A stretch of DNA of 64,000 nucleotides. Source: Gordionus sp. m RMFG-2023 (Eukaryota; Nematomorpha; Gordioida; Chordodea; Parachordodidae). A model generated the notes under the pieces. It searched no databases, had not been told where the DNA came from, and saw nothing but the letters and a program-made list of their open reading frames with translations. A program made the translations under genes and the position numbers. Where the stretch lies: the NCBI RefSeq assembly GCF_954871325.1, contig NC_088777.1, positions 19,321,366 to 19,385,365 on the forward strand, in the 5' to 3' direction. The stretch's first letter is position 1. The number at the start of each line of letters is the position of its first letter. Positions 1-12,565 of this stretch are shown piece by piece.

Positions 1-640
1 TTCTGCATCAACTACTAAGAAAGAAGATTGAAAAAATTAATGATTATATTAGTTTATAAGATAAAGGCAACGCAACTGTTATAATAATTGATGATTTTTA
101 TGAATAAAATGAATTCTTTATTGAATACAAAAAAGGAAATAATAACTAAACTTGGTATACCTCTCCATATATATGGTTTACTCAAGATTTAAAGACCGAA
201 TATTTTATTTCGAAGCAATATTTGTTTTTTAAATTCTAGTCAAGATATTGATCTAAAATATTAAATGTCTGAAATAAAGATTGTTGACAATGTTATAAGT
301 GAAATTATACTGAAAGAAGATTAGTTCTTAATAATAATACGAAGAATATAGTTTTCTATATCCACTTAATCATGATATAAAGATTGGATCAGGAGATTAT
401 TTTAAAACCGAACTTTTAAAATGTTTTATCTCCTTGATTTTTTTGGGATAGTACTAGAATTTAGGTTTTCAAATTTTGCATATTGTTCTATCTCGACTTT
501 TAAAAAGAATTAAAAGCAAGTTTTCTAAGAATAGTATAATATTAAATCTATGAGAAATAAATTCTACGACTTTCTCCATCAAAATATATGACAGGTATAT
601 TTAAAATAATGCCCTCCTATCATGTTTAAAAAATGGATAT
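1..640 (+). mobile_element. Penelope-like retroelement fragment, decayed
   Basis: Near the left edge the plus strand reads DKGNATVI, then further on a stretch like YGLLKI-RPNILFRSN, which resembles the DKGNATVV and YGLPKIHKPNxPLRPIVS blocks of Penelope-like reverse transcriptases. The copy is broken and cut by the window edge. The similar N-terminal block of some other retroelements leaves the class open. Confidence 0.5.
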
Positions 641-759
641 AAGATATTTTTTATGATAGCTTTTTGTGCTCTCCTTTCAAAAGTAGTACTGGTAGCTCCT
701 TACTTCTTGAAAATATTTATAAGGCACCTTTATAGAGTATAGTTATAGGTAATTCAAAT

Positions 760-1174
760 TAGTGATCTGCAAAGAAAGGCCCAGCCCGAATTCGGGCCGG
801 GCTCGGGCCGAATTCTATTTAAAATAATCGGGTTCGGGCCGGGCCGGGCCTAATATTTTTAAAAAAAATCGGGCTGGGTCGGGTCGGACCTTGGAAATTT
901 TATTAAATATATCTAAATTTATCAATTTTATAATGAATTTTTTATGTAAATAAATATTTTTGATTTAATTTATTGAAACTAAACGCTATATAACATATGT
1001 CTTTTATTTTAAGTAATTATAAAAATAATTTCTATATTTAAATAAATTCGGGCCTGGCCGGGCCGGTAAATTTTTTTAAAATAAATTTCGGATTCGGGCC
1101 GGGCCGGCAAAACTTTTTTAAAAAAATTTTGGGTCTGGCCGGGCTTTAAAAATTAGGCCCGATGCAGATCACTA
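760..1174. mobile_element. GC-rich MITE, hAT type, TIR TAGTGATCTGC
   Basis: A perfect 11-bp inverted repeat TAGTGATCTGC bounds a 415-bp element flanked by the 8-bp duplication ATTCAAAT (752-759 and 1175-1182). Inside are inverted GGGCCGGGC-type runs on both sides of an AT-rich centre. It has no coding capacity. An 8-bp duplication and TAG-type ends are the hAT signature. A sister copy lies at 61509-61907. Confidence 0.88.
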
Positions 1175-1182
1175 ATTCAAAT

Positions 1183-1839
1183 ATTGTTTTTATAATTTTA
1201 AAAAAAACACAGGAGTTATAGCCAATTTTGCAAAAATTGGTTCGACTAGCCCCAGTCTCCCCTATATAAATAAAAAAACCAAACTTTTGGAAGAAGACAC
1301 TCTTACAAAGTCTAGCGTCAGTCTCAATACAGTTGTAAAGTAGAATGAAAATAATATTGAAAAATTTTGCTTTATAAAAAGTATTCATATTCTAATGTCT
1401 GAGGAGAATTTGATGAATGATTTGATAGAATTGGTTAAATAAATTAAAGACCTTTTAATACTATGATTCTGTTTAAAGAAAAATTATTGATCCCATATTT
1501 TAAGATTTGAGACCTAGTAGTTGAGGAGTCAAAAAACTTCAAGCCAAAATGATAAGATAAACAAAGAATAAATTAATTTCTTTAAAGATTGATTCGGCCA
1601 AAAAAATTACTAAGAAATATTCTAGGAATAAATATACAATATATAAAAGGAAATAATATAATATTGAGAAATTTAGTTGTGAAGGAGGTCAAAGAGAGTG
1701 CAACTTTTGAATATTAGAATAATGATATTACAAACATGTGATTCAATTAAATTATTGAATCAATATTCACTGGAAAAGAAAGATGATATTAATAATAATG
1801 AAGACAATGAAGAATCAATTTAGAGGGGATGAAAGAAAA
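1183..1839. other. Unassigned AT-rich stretch between MITE and hAT remnant
   Basis: A plus-strand frame from about 1200 stays open for some 50 codons (VIANFAKIGSTSPSLPYIN and on) and may continue the retroelement interrupted by the MITE, but I cannot assign it. Nothing else is seen. Confidence 0.3.
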
Positions 1840-2949
1840 TTTAACCACCAATGTGTATTGCATCAGGTGTGCACTCCAGTTACCTGTTAATGATTCCCTG
1901 AAAAATAATCACGATAAAATTATTTTAGACAAAGCAAGGGAATATTTGTTGAATATTTAAAACACAATTGTTAAAAATAATGAAAGGTTCAGTGCCAATA
2001 TTGAATTGCACAACACGCTGGTCTCAGTTTTTATGATATTAGAACGATTATTGAGTTTTAAAGATTTCTATATAGATTTTATAGTCACATGTGAAATGTC
2101 TGAATATGATTGGAATCATATAAAGGATTTTACTAGTGCATTGGAACCTCTGAAAATAACAACGTTAAGATTTGCAACCAATCAGAACAAAAACATAAAA
2201 ATTCGAGAGCAAAATTATTTGCAAAAGTGTAATGTAGTGACTTTATATATTTAGACCCTTGATATCAATTTCTATATTGGGCAAAACGGATGGCTAAAGA
2301 TCATCTGAAAGAATTATGACATATGCAACACTCCATTCTTTACAATATATTGGAGGCTACTACCATATCTACTATTTGTATCAATGATGATTATAACACA
2401 GTTGATGACTTTAGAAATTTACTTATAGATAGAGGAAAAAAATTAAAAATTCCAAACCACAAATTCCTATTACATCTTTAATCCAAAAGTTCTCACAGGT
2501 TAAGAAAATAAATAAGGATGCATATATTTTAATATTCTGGGAAAAAAATTCTTAAATATATTCAGAACTATGTATCTTATCTAGAATCGTCATGGGTGTA
2601 CTAGAAATAATTTATAATGTATTATAAAGATAGCTATTTATTTTAGGTTAGCATAGAACGTGCATATTCTTCTTTGAAATTCATATTGTCTTATTTGCGT
2701 GAAAATATCAGAGAAGATATTTTAGAAGCTGCTATGATTGTGCTACTAAATAAACATTTAAAATATGCTATAAATTATTTTTAAACTTCTTACTTGTAAA
2801 TTATGAAATAAATAAATGAAAAAAAAATTATTTTATTTTTAGACAATATTTCTTTATGTTCTCTAAACCCGGACCCTGGAACCGAATCCATTTTTTAAAT
2901 TTTATTCCTGAACCGGATTCTTTTTTTTGTCGAAGGATTCACAAGCCTG
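1840..2949 (+). mobile_element. hAT transposon remnant, family A copy 1
   Basis: The plus strand carries the same transposase pieces as the better copy at 11079-12557: the CIRC..HT motif region, DWNHIKDFTSALEPLKITT, a LDPRYQ-like part, and the C-terminal dimerisation block (SLKFILSYLRENIREDILEA). The right end GGATTCACAAGCCTG is a decayed form of the family end GGTTCACATCCCTG. The left end was not recognised. The copy has several stops and indels and is not functional. Confidence 0.7.
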
Positions 2950-4301
2950 TTAGAAAATAACACTAGTCAATATCTGTCTAACTATAAACATTACCTCTAG
3001 CCCTACATAACCAGTTTGACAGCACTGGAGATCGTTGCGAGAATATATCAAGATTAAAGACCTATATTTTTCAAATATAAACGAACCCTAAATAGTTTAA
3101 CATCCAGTTAATTATACTTCTAAAAAAATTTTAGTATGGAACATTTAAAGTAGTGTTTTTTATCCTAAGAAAATTTTGAATTGCAAATTACATTATTTTC
3201 AGTTTTACCAAGAATATTTTTGACAATTTTTTATTTCAGAATTATTATCGTAGAATTTATTTTTAGTATTGGAATAATAAAGTTAAATTATGTAGTTAGC
3301 AGGTCCATATATAAATTTTTTAGGAGGGCACTGGGCAGGTGTATAAAACTAAATTGAAAAGAAACCCATAAACCAGTGTTAACAGTTATTATTTAGTGAA
3401 TCTAAACTAAACCTGAACTGATAAAGGTTTTGTCACATAAACTGAACCGAATCTTTAAAATGTTCCGTGAGCTGGTTAGAAACATTTGTATCCAAAATGT
3501 TTTAAATATTATTATAATAAATTTTGATGGTCGTTCATTTAGCCATTTTTATAACATATATTAATAAATAGTTTTTATTTATTATAATTTATAAATTTTG
3601 TATATTTGAATGTGTTAGCCCTGACAGGTATTAGGGGGGGGGGGGAGTTAAATTTTTGGTATATTTTGTTAAAAAATTGCATAAATCGTTTATATTCTTG
3701 CAACATCAGAGTTGAAAAAAATAAACATCGTCCATTTCAATGATAATTCTCTAAAGGCCGCCAATTGCCAATCTAAGCATAGTGCAGTTAACAATATAAT
3801 ATTCAATTATCACAGAAGAGCCAACATACCAAGTACCCTTGAGCCCTTATCTTAATACTATGGCCTGCTTTAAGCTTAATTTAATGGGAAGGGGTATCCT
3901 ATTACATTTGTGTAGATATATTTGCTAAATTTAACACCCACGAAAACTCTCTTCAGTGGCTGAAATATTATAAAAAAAACAAATATTCAAAGTTAAAAAA
4001 TATTACATTGTTCCTGTTGTCACAACAACCCTAGGATACTTCGGCCACGAGACTTACCTTCCTGAAGAAGACAGGAAGAAAAATTACCTCTCAGGGGCGA
4101 TCCTAAAGAATATTTCTATATTCGCCAGAACATTGGTTTAGAAATTTGCCGGTTATTTATTATCAGTTCATGCTCCACCTATCCTAACCATCGTTTATAA
4201 TATTATTTTTTATTTTATTTTAGTCTTTCTTCTTAAAATATATATTAACTTTTTTTTGTTTTAACATATATTTAATGCATGTACTGCATGCACTGTTACC
4301 A
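2950..4301. other. AT-rich sequence without recognisable gene
   Basis: Only a poly-G run at about 3635-3646 and a more GC-rich patch at about 4010-4140 stand out. The patch has no frame I can name. Confidence 0.4.
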
Positions 4302-4682
4302 CAGGGATGTGAATCCGAACCAATGAACCAGAGCCATTCAAACTCTGATATTTTAATGAACCAAAACCCCGAACCTAGGGTTCAAGAATTTATTTACTTA
4401 AATTTTATTAATTTTTTTTCTTTATTTTTATTATTTTTTTTATTAAAAAATATATATTTTAAAAAAAACGTAAAATATTTATATAATATAAAAAACATAT
4501 TTAAATATTTTTAAAATTAATTGTTTTTTTTTATTTTCAATATTAGAAACATTTTTTATAAAAATCATTTTTATTTTTTATTTTAATTTCTCAGGACACC
4601 CAACCTTGAACTCACCTAATCCCGGTTCAGAGATTTCTATTTAACCCGAACCCTTTTTTTAGAAAGAGGGTTTACAGCCCCG
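4302..4682. mobile_element. Short non-autonomous hAT derivative, family A ends
   Basis: The left end CAGGGATGTGAATCCGAACC and right end GGGTTTACAGCCCCG resemble the ends of the hAT copy at 11079-12557 (GGGATGTGAACCCGAACC and GGTTCACATCCCTG). The interior is AT-rich with no transposase. The 8 bases on each side do not match well (TGTTACCA and GTTCCAAT), so the exact borders are uncertain. Confidence 0.6.
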
Positions 4683-4689
4683 GTTCCAA

Positions 4690-5590
4690 TTGAATTGATA
4701 CCCTTTTTACTTAAGCAATAAATCTGTCAATTCTAATAATTTATAAAATCTTACAAATTTAGAGGGTGATAAATTATCAAAGTTTTCTGCAAATTCCCTC
4801 AAATTCTATAAATTGCAATATTTTTCTGAGTATAGGTGGGGGGGGGGTGATTTTGAGAATGGGGTAAATGACACCCCATTCAGTTTCTGCAGATATATAT
4901 GATATAATGATGACCTCAGTGTTAAAATGTTAACTATATTTTTAATTATTAGTTTCCGTTATAACCACAAATTTATATTGCTATTATAACATTTTTAATA
5001 GCTTATCTAAAAATTAAAAAATTAATCTATTCATGAGAATCTAATTCAAAATTAAGATCGTATTCATAATTTGTTAACCATATTTCATAGTTAAACAATG
5101 ATTAACATTAACTTAATATATACGGAAGTTTGTGGTATAGTGCCATTTAATTGTTCTCAACTCAAATTCTACATGATTTCAAAAACTCAATGTATTTTTT
5201 TTTTCATTAACTATAATTAAAAAGTGATCAATTGGTTCATTTGTATTCTCTATGATTTTGATAACGCATAAATATGACAGTGTCAAAGATATAAATTTTC
5301 ATATAATATAAACCTAAAAAATGGAATTTGACAGTTTTAATAAACCATTATCATGCGTACGTGTTTAAAGTCAAAGTTACTATATTTATTAAATTAAATT
5401 TATTTTTATATTGAAATGGAACTTTAATATTTTATAAAATTACAAATAAAATGGTAATTCAAAAATCCAAGGTGTCAGTTATTACTTCAATGGAAAGAAG
5501 GTTTTAAAAATTAGGTAAAACAATTAATCAAAGATAACGATTATCCGATATAATGATTACTTATTCATTCCCTCTATTCTATTCCATTTC
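4690..5590. other. AT-rich sequence, nothing recognised
   Basis: Contains a G run at about 4839-4850 and otherwise only AT-rich single-copy-looking DNA with stops in all frames. Confidence 0.4.
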
Positions 5591-5593
5591 TTA

Positions 5594-5702
5594 CCTACCT
5601 TCCTTCCTTCCTTCCTTCCTTCCTTCCTTCCTTCCTTCCTTCCTTCCTTCCTTCCTTCCTTCCTTCCTTCCTTCCTTCCTTCCTTCCTCCCTTCCTCCCT
5701 TA
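5594..5702. repeat. (TTCC)n microsatellite
   Basis: Over 100 bp of near-perfect CCTT tetranucleotide repeat, decaying at the right end to CCTTCCTCCC. A pure polypyrimidine strand. Confidence 0.97.
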
Positions 5703-6458
5703 AACATTTAATTATTCAATTAATATTCCGTTAATTAAATACTCATTAGTGTATCGTTTATTTATTCATAACCTTATTTTTTTCACTTTAGTTAATAACA
5801 AAAAATAATATTTAATTACATCATCTAACTATAGTAACATAACAAGTAATAATCATTGGTTTAACCAGAAATATATTATGTTTTTCATAAATTAAGATAG
5901 AAATCCACCAATAATAATTTTTGAACGCAAAACAAAGATCTTGCTTCAATGGGTTTAATTAAAATCGATGTAATAAAATAACCCAACATTATTTAATTAT
6001 GCATTTAAGAATATAATTAAATGGTTAAATTGAATCTAATTAAAGTTAAATAAATTCAAATTAAAAATTAATCGATTTCTCTCTTTTAAAAAAAATATAG
6101 TTAATATACTACCTACGACAAACTCACCGAATTACATTATAATTATATTAAAATATGATTTGTGACTTGTAAAAAAAAATTATTTAAAGAAAGTCTGAAA
6201 AATAAATTAAATATAAATAGCATCACTTTTCCTGGTTTCTTTAAACACTTATTATAAAATTAAAAAATAAAATATTTTTTTAAAGCTATATAAAAGAAAC
6301 AAAATATAACATGAATGCTATATGTTTTATCTACCTTACAAAATATTTAATCATTTTTTCTATACTACAATCATTGTATATGGATAGATGTGTGGCCCAA
6401 GTAAAAATTATGTCAATTAAATAATATTAATTCAGATAAAGTTTTTATGTAAGCTGAG
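5703..6458. other. AT-rich sequence, nothing recognised
   Basis: No frame longer than a few dozen codons and no repeat structure seen. Confidence 0.4.
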
Positions 6459-6466
6459 ATTTAAAT

Positions 6467-6658
6467 CAGAGACCTGTAGAAATACTATTTCAGGGCCCGG
6501 CCTTAAAAAAAATTTCGGTGGGATTTTTTAAAAACATATTACATTCATTTTCAATTTTTATAGTTAATAATGGCGGTTTGAAATATTTGGTTTTAAAATA
6601 TTCGTCTCGGTTCGGGCATTTTTTTAAAAATTTAGGCCCGCCGGGTCGGGCCTGCAGG
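6467..6658. mobile_element. Small GC-bordered MITE remnant, TIR CAGAGACCTG
   Basis: The left end CAGAGACCTGTAG follows ATTTAAAT. The right end CCTGCAGGT precedes TTTTAAAT, so the possible 8-bp duplication matches at 7 of 8. Interior GGGCCCGG and CGGGTCGGGCC patches resemble the 8795-9255 element. The right TIR is incomplete. Confidence 0.5.
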
Positions 6659-6669
6659 TTTTAAATATT

Positions 6670-8786
6670 GTTAATTAAAACAAATGGAGGCTCAAGCAAT
6701 TCCTATTTGACTTATAAATTACTAATTAACTTGTACAATAATGATTAACTTATTTCTTTTTATATATTATATAACTTTTGTAAAACCGGTATTTTTTTTT
6801 ATTTTTGATAAAAATTTCTTTCTACTTTGGGGCTTTAAGTACTAAATTTAAAAATATTGTAGTAATAACTTATAAATTCTTACTCGTGAAATTTGTTGAA
6901 AAAATTAATTACCTAAAATAGTTATTGATCAATTTAAACCAGCAGTTTTTTTTAGTGTTTATATATATGTCAGTATTTTATAAAATTTAAAACTTGAATT
7001 TCTAAATCAAGTGCTGTTCAATATATAGATAATATCCTTCCCATAAATACACAAATAATATCAATTCACAAAATATTTAAAACTTTTATTATAAAATTTT
7101 TTTTTTTTTGATATTTCAAATATATTTATTGCAATAATATTGTAAATATATATAGAAATAAAATTAATATTAAAATTAACATATCAAATATAAAATAAAA
7201 TAAAACAATATATATAATTGTTTTTTTTAAAATGATAAATGTAAATTATTGAAATCGAGCGCGTAAGCAGGAATTCGCTGTGGAAGGGGGGAAGGGCCCA
7301 AACCCTGAGCTGTACATCTTTTTTTGTGAATTAGAAAATGAACCCTTTTTAAACTTCTAAGTAATAATCAATCGAATCCGTTATTAGGTAAAACTTTGAG
7401 GTCAATCATAGTTCTTACTAATTTTTAAAATTTAAATTCATTTTTATTAAGATTTTTATTTATTTTCTAATCGCTTTTTATGCTCAAAACTTGGAATTTT
7501 TATGAAAATACGAAATAAAAAATATTAACTTTATTCCAACAGAAAATAAAAACTCTTCATTCATAAATAGAAAATTAATCTTGTATTAGTAAATCAAAAT
7601 TTTCAAATTTTCTTATTCAATTTTTTGACACCGAAAAAGAAGTATTTTTAAAAAAATATAGAAGGCCAACTTGAAGAAAATATTATATACTCTTAATAAA
7701 TATTATTTAATTTAATAAAAAAAAAATTATATTTTAATTTTCGGCATATAGATTTTGATAAAAATTTAATTCATGGTTTTACATCAAAACCGAATCTGTT
7801 TTTGTCTAACCTATCTTAAATCGTACCGATTCACGACTTTGATCTGGTTTTGGACACGAAACAAATTTGATTAAAAACTGGTTCAAAGCAAGCCCTGGTG
7901 TAAATATTCCAATATTTAAAAAAAATATTTTAAAATATTGCTGGAATTGGTAAAGGTTAAAATATTACAAATTTAAATATTTCCTATAATTTTATTAATA
8001 ACATGTATTCATTTTAAATATTTACATATAGGTAAATTTTTCTTCCAATTGGGGTCTCAAGAGAAGCGACGAGAATGATAATAATTGGTTGGATCTGTTA
8101 AGGAATGAGTACCAAGTAATAATATAACATTATATCAATTTAGTAGGGACTCTGAAAATCTTTGATTTTAATTTAGTACTCTAGTTCTCGATAATCAAAC
8201 ACAAAATTATGTAATTTGTCCAATAGTGAAAAGATATTTTCATCTTATTTCTTCAGTTTGTCGAGATGTTAAAAATATTTTAATATATTATTATTATTTT
8301 TACCAAGGATATAAATTTTGGAAAGTACAAAAAGGCTACTATGCGCAATCCAATTTTATTCCGCGGAAGGCGTTATTACGAAAACGAATGATGATGCTTC
8401 AGCTTTATTATAGTTGTTTGTATAAATATTTCATTTATAGAATAAGTTTTTATAAAACATATAGGTATTTTTTTGTATATCAAAATGACCTTATAACTTC
8501 TATACTTTATTTATACTATGATTGTAATCAGTCTATACCTTTTAATTAATCATAAATATAATATTTAATATTTGTGTTACATGAAAATAATCGCTTGAAA
8601 ATTTCGATCTCCAGGATTTAAGTTCGGTTTAAAAAAATGTATATTTATATTATTTTAGAGCGTAATTTTTGAAAGTTTGACATAATATGTAACATAGGTA
8701 ATAAATATATTTTTTTTATATTATATAACACTCTTTTTTAATAACATAAAAATTATATTAATTTTCATATTTGGGATGTTAATGTC
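6670..8786. other. AT-rich sequence, decayed transposon ends only
   Basis: Short GC-richer patches at about 7255-7310 and 7790-7905 (the latter ending CAAGCCCTG) look like eroded transposon ends but could not be paired. A 107-codon frame at 8226-8549 is Tyr/Phe/Ile-rich AT sequence with no recognisable motif. Confidence 0.4.
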
Positions 8787-8794
8787 CTCCATAA

Positions 8795-9255
8795 CAGATA
8801 CCTTCATGGGTCGGGCCGACCCGCGGCCCACATGCCCATACCCGGCCCATTATAATATCATATTTGCGGGTCTGGGCCGGGCCTGGGTTTTAAAAAAATT
8901 TTTTAATGGGCTTGGGTCTAAAATTATTAAATTTAAATTTAGATTATTTAAAAGTTGCTAATTATGAAATATTGCCTTTTTTTCTTCTAATAATAATAAA
9001 TTTCAGTATTGCAAACAAAATGATTGCCTAAATATATTTAAATATTGTTAATTTTCATTAAATATAAAAAAATTAAATTTTTTGTATATGCGATTGGGCC
9101 GGGCTTGGGAAATTTTTGTAAACGTATTATGGGCTTGGGCCTGGCTTGGGAATTTTTTTACATTAAATATGGGCCGGGCCGGGCTTGGGCCATAAAAATT
9201 TTCTGCGGGCCTGGGCCGGGCTTGGTCAAAAAATTAAGGTCCATGAAGGTCTCTG
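8795..9255. mobile_element. GC-rich MITE, TIR CAGAxACCTTCATGG
   Basis: The ends CAGATACCTTCATGG and CCATGAAGGTCTCTG are inverted repeats (one mismatch) flanked by the perfect 8-bp duplication CTCCATAA (8787-8794 and 9256-9263). The 461-bp body carries inverted GGGCCGGGC-type runs about an AT-rich middle. Frames over it read repetitive GPGLGRAW-type peptides and are not genes. Confidence 0.9.
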
Positions 9256-9566
9256 CTCCATAACACTTTAAAATATGATGCTGATACGGTTTTGAAGCTT
9301 CAAGTTTATATTTACATTTTTTTAAGCCTTAAATAATGCGAATTTATTTTTTTTACAAAAATAAAACCCGGTCTGGTCTTAAAAAGAATAGGTTCTAATA
9401 GGGCAATATTTATAAAATAGTTTTCTTCTAACTTGGATTAAGTAAGCTTTGTGGTATAGCAAATTCCCATTTTAAAATTGAATGTACATTATTTCGAATC
9501 TTTGCCCTAATTTTCTTTTATAATAGTAGTTATATTACTTATAAATTACTATGAATGTGTTTAAAC

Positions 9567-10467
9567 TAGAGTTGGGAGCGGGCCTAATATTTTATTCACG
9601 GCTTGCCCGCTCACGGTGGCAAAAAATTTACGCCCTTTCAAACTTGTTGCTAAAAAATTTTAATCAGACCAACCCGCTCACAAAAAACAATATTTAGATC
9701 ACGCCGTCACAAAAGAGATTATCTGAGCATTCTTTGATAGTGATAAAGGAATTTCTAATTGGTGTATATTTTTATAGATGGTCGCTAAATCTATTTAATT
9801 CTTGCTTGTTAAGCAGGTAACCATGTATTTCATCATATGATTTTAAGACACTTTGTATCATAATTAACACAGAGTTCCATCTTGTTATTATATCTTACTT
9901 AATTGAATGGCTTAGCTTGCGGTGTTTTGCAGATTGCTTAAAATATTTCACTAAGTTATTTCAGGTAAGAAATTATCAAAAATATAATGTATTATGTTAT
10001 TTAATATATTGAACATTGTATCCTTTTACCTTCATTATATTTTAAACAGCATGTATTTGTATAAGACGATTGCATCAATCACCTTTTAGATAGATATTTA
10101 ATTGACTGATTATAATTTGAGCGCATATGATTAGTATATAGTAAAGATAAATGAAAATTAAACATATTTACATTAAATTTATTACCAAATTTCCATTGCT
10201 GAACGAGAGTTGAAAGACTTTAAATTATATTTCATTCTGAAATTTTATAAGAGCGGGGTAAATATTATTTATAAAATACGTAATTAATTTTATTTTTAAA
10301 AATTATTCCTTTTTCAAAATCAATTAGATTAAATTAGAAAATATATATTATAATGATAAAATTACAAAAAAAAATTAAGGCTCGTCACGCCTAATAATTT
10401 AAATTTTATTCACACTCACGCCGTGACTCATCGTGTCTCGCATAATTTTACGCCCGCGCTACCTCTA
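9567..10467 (+). mobile_element. hAT-derived element with transposase traces
   Basis: The ends TAGAGTTGGGAGCGGG and CCCGCGCTACCTCTA form an imperfect inverted repeat, with GC-rich subterminal blocks (GCCCGCTCACG and CACGCCGTGAC). At about 9830-9970 the plus strand carries eroded hAT-transposase-like sequence (EWLSLRCFADCLKYFTKLFQ). The flanking 8-mers GTTTAAAC and CTTGGCAT do not match. Confidence 0.55.
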
Positions 10468-10479
10468 CTTGGCATCAGT

Positions 10480-11070
10480 GTAAAATTAAATTATAATTTT
10501 ATTCTTTAATTTATCATAATATTGCAATTTTGACATCTATTTATCACCTTTAGGTAAAAACTAATCAGTACTATACCGGAATGTAAAAAGTTATAAAGAG
10601 AGCACATTTTGAATGTGCCTATTATAGACTTATCGTACATTTGAATTATTCTTTAACTTGGCGACTATTCTTAAAATTTCTAAACAACACAGAAATTATT
10701 TATTGTTATTATTTGCTCAAAAATATCTTTATATATGGGACGTTAATATTTAAAAACTAACTTTTTACAGCTTAAATCATATGGAACATTTTAACCCTTT
10801 TCCCCAAAACAACTTTATCAAGGTGATATATAGTGTACAAATCGTTACTTCGTGACTTCTAATTAAGCTATAAATTTCCGATAAATTTTATATTATTGCT
10901 ATGGCTTTAAGGGATGTATATGTAAATTTTTTAAATTCTGAACCTTAATATATCTTAAAGCAAAAAAAACTAGAGTGATTTTTATCATTTTTGGGAAAAC
11001 CCGGTTTTTTGACAAAATATCTCAAACCGGGAAAGTATTTCTAAAGATAAACATATGTAAGAAATTAGAT
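10480..11070. other. AT-rich sequence, nothing recognised
   Basis: No open frame of note, no repeat and no GC patch. Confidence 0.4.
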
Positions 11071-11078
11071 ATAAAAAT

Positions 11079-12557
11079 GAGGGATGTGAACCCGAACCCG
11101 GACCATTTTCAAAAGTGGTGGGTCCAAGGGTTCTAGGTGTCATAAAAATTTTAGAGATAAAAATATTTTTTAAAAAATAATATAAATTTTTTTAAATTTT
11201 ATTAACTTTTTTTCATGGAATCATTTATTTTATCTTTCTTTCTGGATCTCCATTTTATTTAGAAATTGATATCATAAATTATTTTCTAGTGTAGGTAATA
11301 ATATTTTATGTAAATTTATTAATAGTTTCCCGAGAAATATATATTGCATCAGATGTGCAGCCCATACTCTACAATTGGCTATTAATGATTGCCTAAAAAA
11401 TAATCACTTTAAAACTATCATTGATAAAGCAAGGGATGTTGCAAAATATTTAAGAACTTCCACAAAGAATATTAAAATCATAGAAAAAGTCAATGGCAAT
11501 ATTAGATCACAACACGTAAGCTCTCAATTGTATGATGCTAGAACGATTATTAAGTTTGAAAGATTACTGTACTTATTTTATTATAGGAGCACGTGAAGTC
11601 ATTTTGTTGGAAGATGATTGGTGCCAAATAAAGGACCTTACTAGTGTATTAGTTCCTTTAAAAATAAAAATATTAAGATTTCAATCAGAACAATTATGTT
11701 TATCTGATTTTTATGGCATATGGATTAATGCCGATTATTTAGAAAGATTTACTAGTCCTTTTTCATATGAAATATTACAAAACATGAAAATTCGAGAGCA
11801 ACAATATTTGCAAAATAGTGTTGTATAAGCTACTATATATTTAGACCCTCGATATCAAGTTTTATTGAGTATTGAGCAAAATCAAATGGCTAAAGACCAT
11901 CTTAAGGATTTATGGCATACGCAAAATTCCATTATTTACTAATACCAACTGGTTGTAGTGATAATAATGATAATAAAAGCAACATTGATGATCTTGAAAT
12001 TTTACATTTAGATGGAGAAAAAAAAATCAAATTATCATCAGATAGAAATGAGGATCAAAAATGCCTATTGTATCTTTAATAGAAAAGTTCTCCGAAATTA
12101 AGAAAATAACTAAGGATGCAAATATTTTAAAATTCTGGAAAGAAAATTCTTCAATATTTCCAAAATTATATATTTTGTCTAATATCATGGCTGTACCGGC
12201 GACACAAGTACAATAATTTATGTATTATAAGGATAACTATCTATTTTAGGTAAGCGTAGAATGTGGATTTTCATCTTTGAAATTTATATTGTCTAATTTA
12301 TGCGGAAATCTCAAGGATGATATTTTAGAAGATATTATGATTGTGCGATTGAATAAAACATTTAAATTATAAACTATTTCATTTTTAAATTTTTTATTTG
12401 TAAATTATGAATATGTATATATTGAAGTATAATAATAAATGAATGAAAAAATAGTCATATTTTGAGTCATTTTTTTTATGTTCCCTCGGACCCTTTTTAA
12501 ATTTTATTTCTGTACCCGAACCCGGACCGTTTTTTTGCGGAAGGGTTCACATCCCTG
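11079..12557 (+). mobile_element. hAT transposon, family A copy 2, internally deleted, with target duplication
   Basis: The ends GAGGGATGTGAACCCG and GGTTCACATCCCTG are inverted and flanked by the exact 8-bp duplication ATAAAAAT (11071-11078 and 12558-12565). The plus strand encodes hAT transposase parts in order: zinc-ligand-like CIRC-AAHTLQLAINDCL, DWCQIKDLTSVLVPLKIK, DFYGIWINADYLERFTSP, LDPRYQVLLS, and the dimerisation block near 12250-12370 (SLKFILSNLCGNLKDDILED). At 1479 bp it is too short for a full element: the N-terminal DNA-binding part is missing and stops and indels are present. Its ends also match the small derivative at 4302-4682. Confidence 0.9.
11375..12370 (+). pseudogene. hAT transposase remnant (family A)
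   Basis: The longest open pieces are 11375-11596 and 11532-11828, overlapping in different frames, followed by fragments to 12370. The C-terminal hAT dimerisation motif is recognisable but in a separate frame. The N-terminal zinc finger is not present. It is a non-functional transposase by direct reading. Confidence 0.75.
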
Positions 12558-12565
12558 ATAAAAAT

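Noticed and set aside
8226-8549. 107-codon plus-strand frame
   Set aside because: Composition is that of AT-rich DNA (Tyr, Phe, Ile, Leu), with no motif, splice or promoter support.
8776-9263. Frames of 61 and 72 codons rich in Gly/Pro/Arg/Trp
   Set aside because: They read the GGGCCGGGC blocks of the MITE at 8795-9255.
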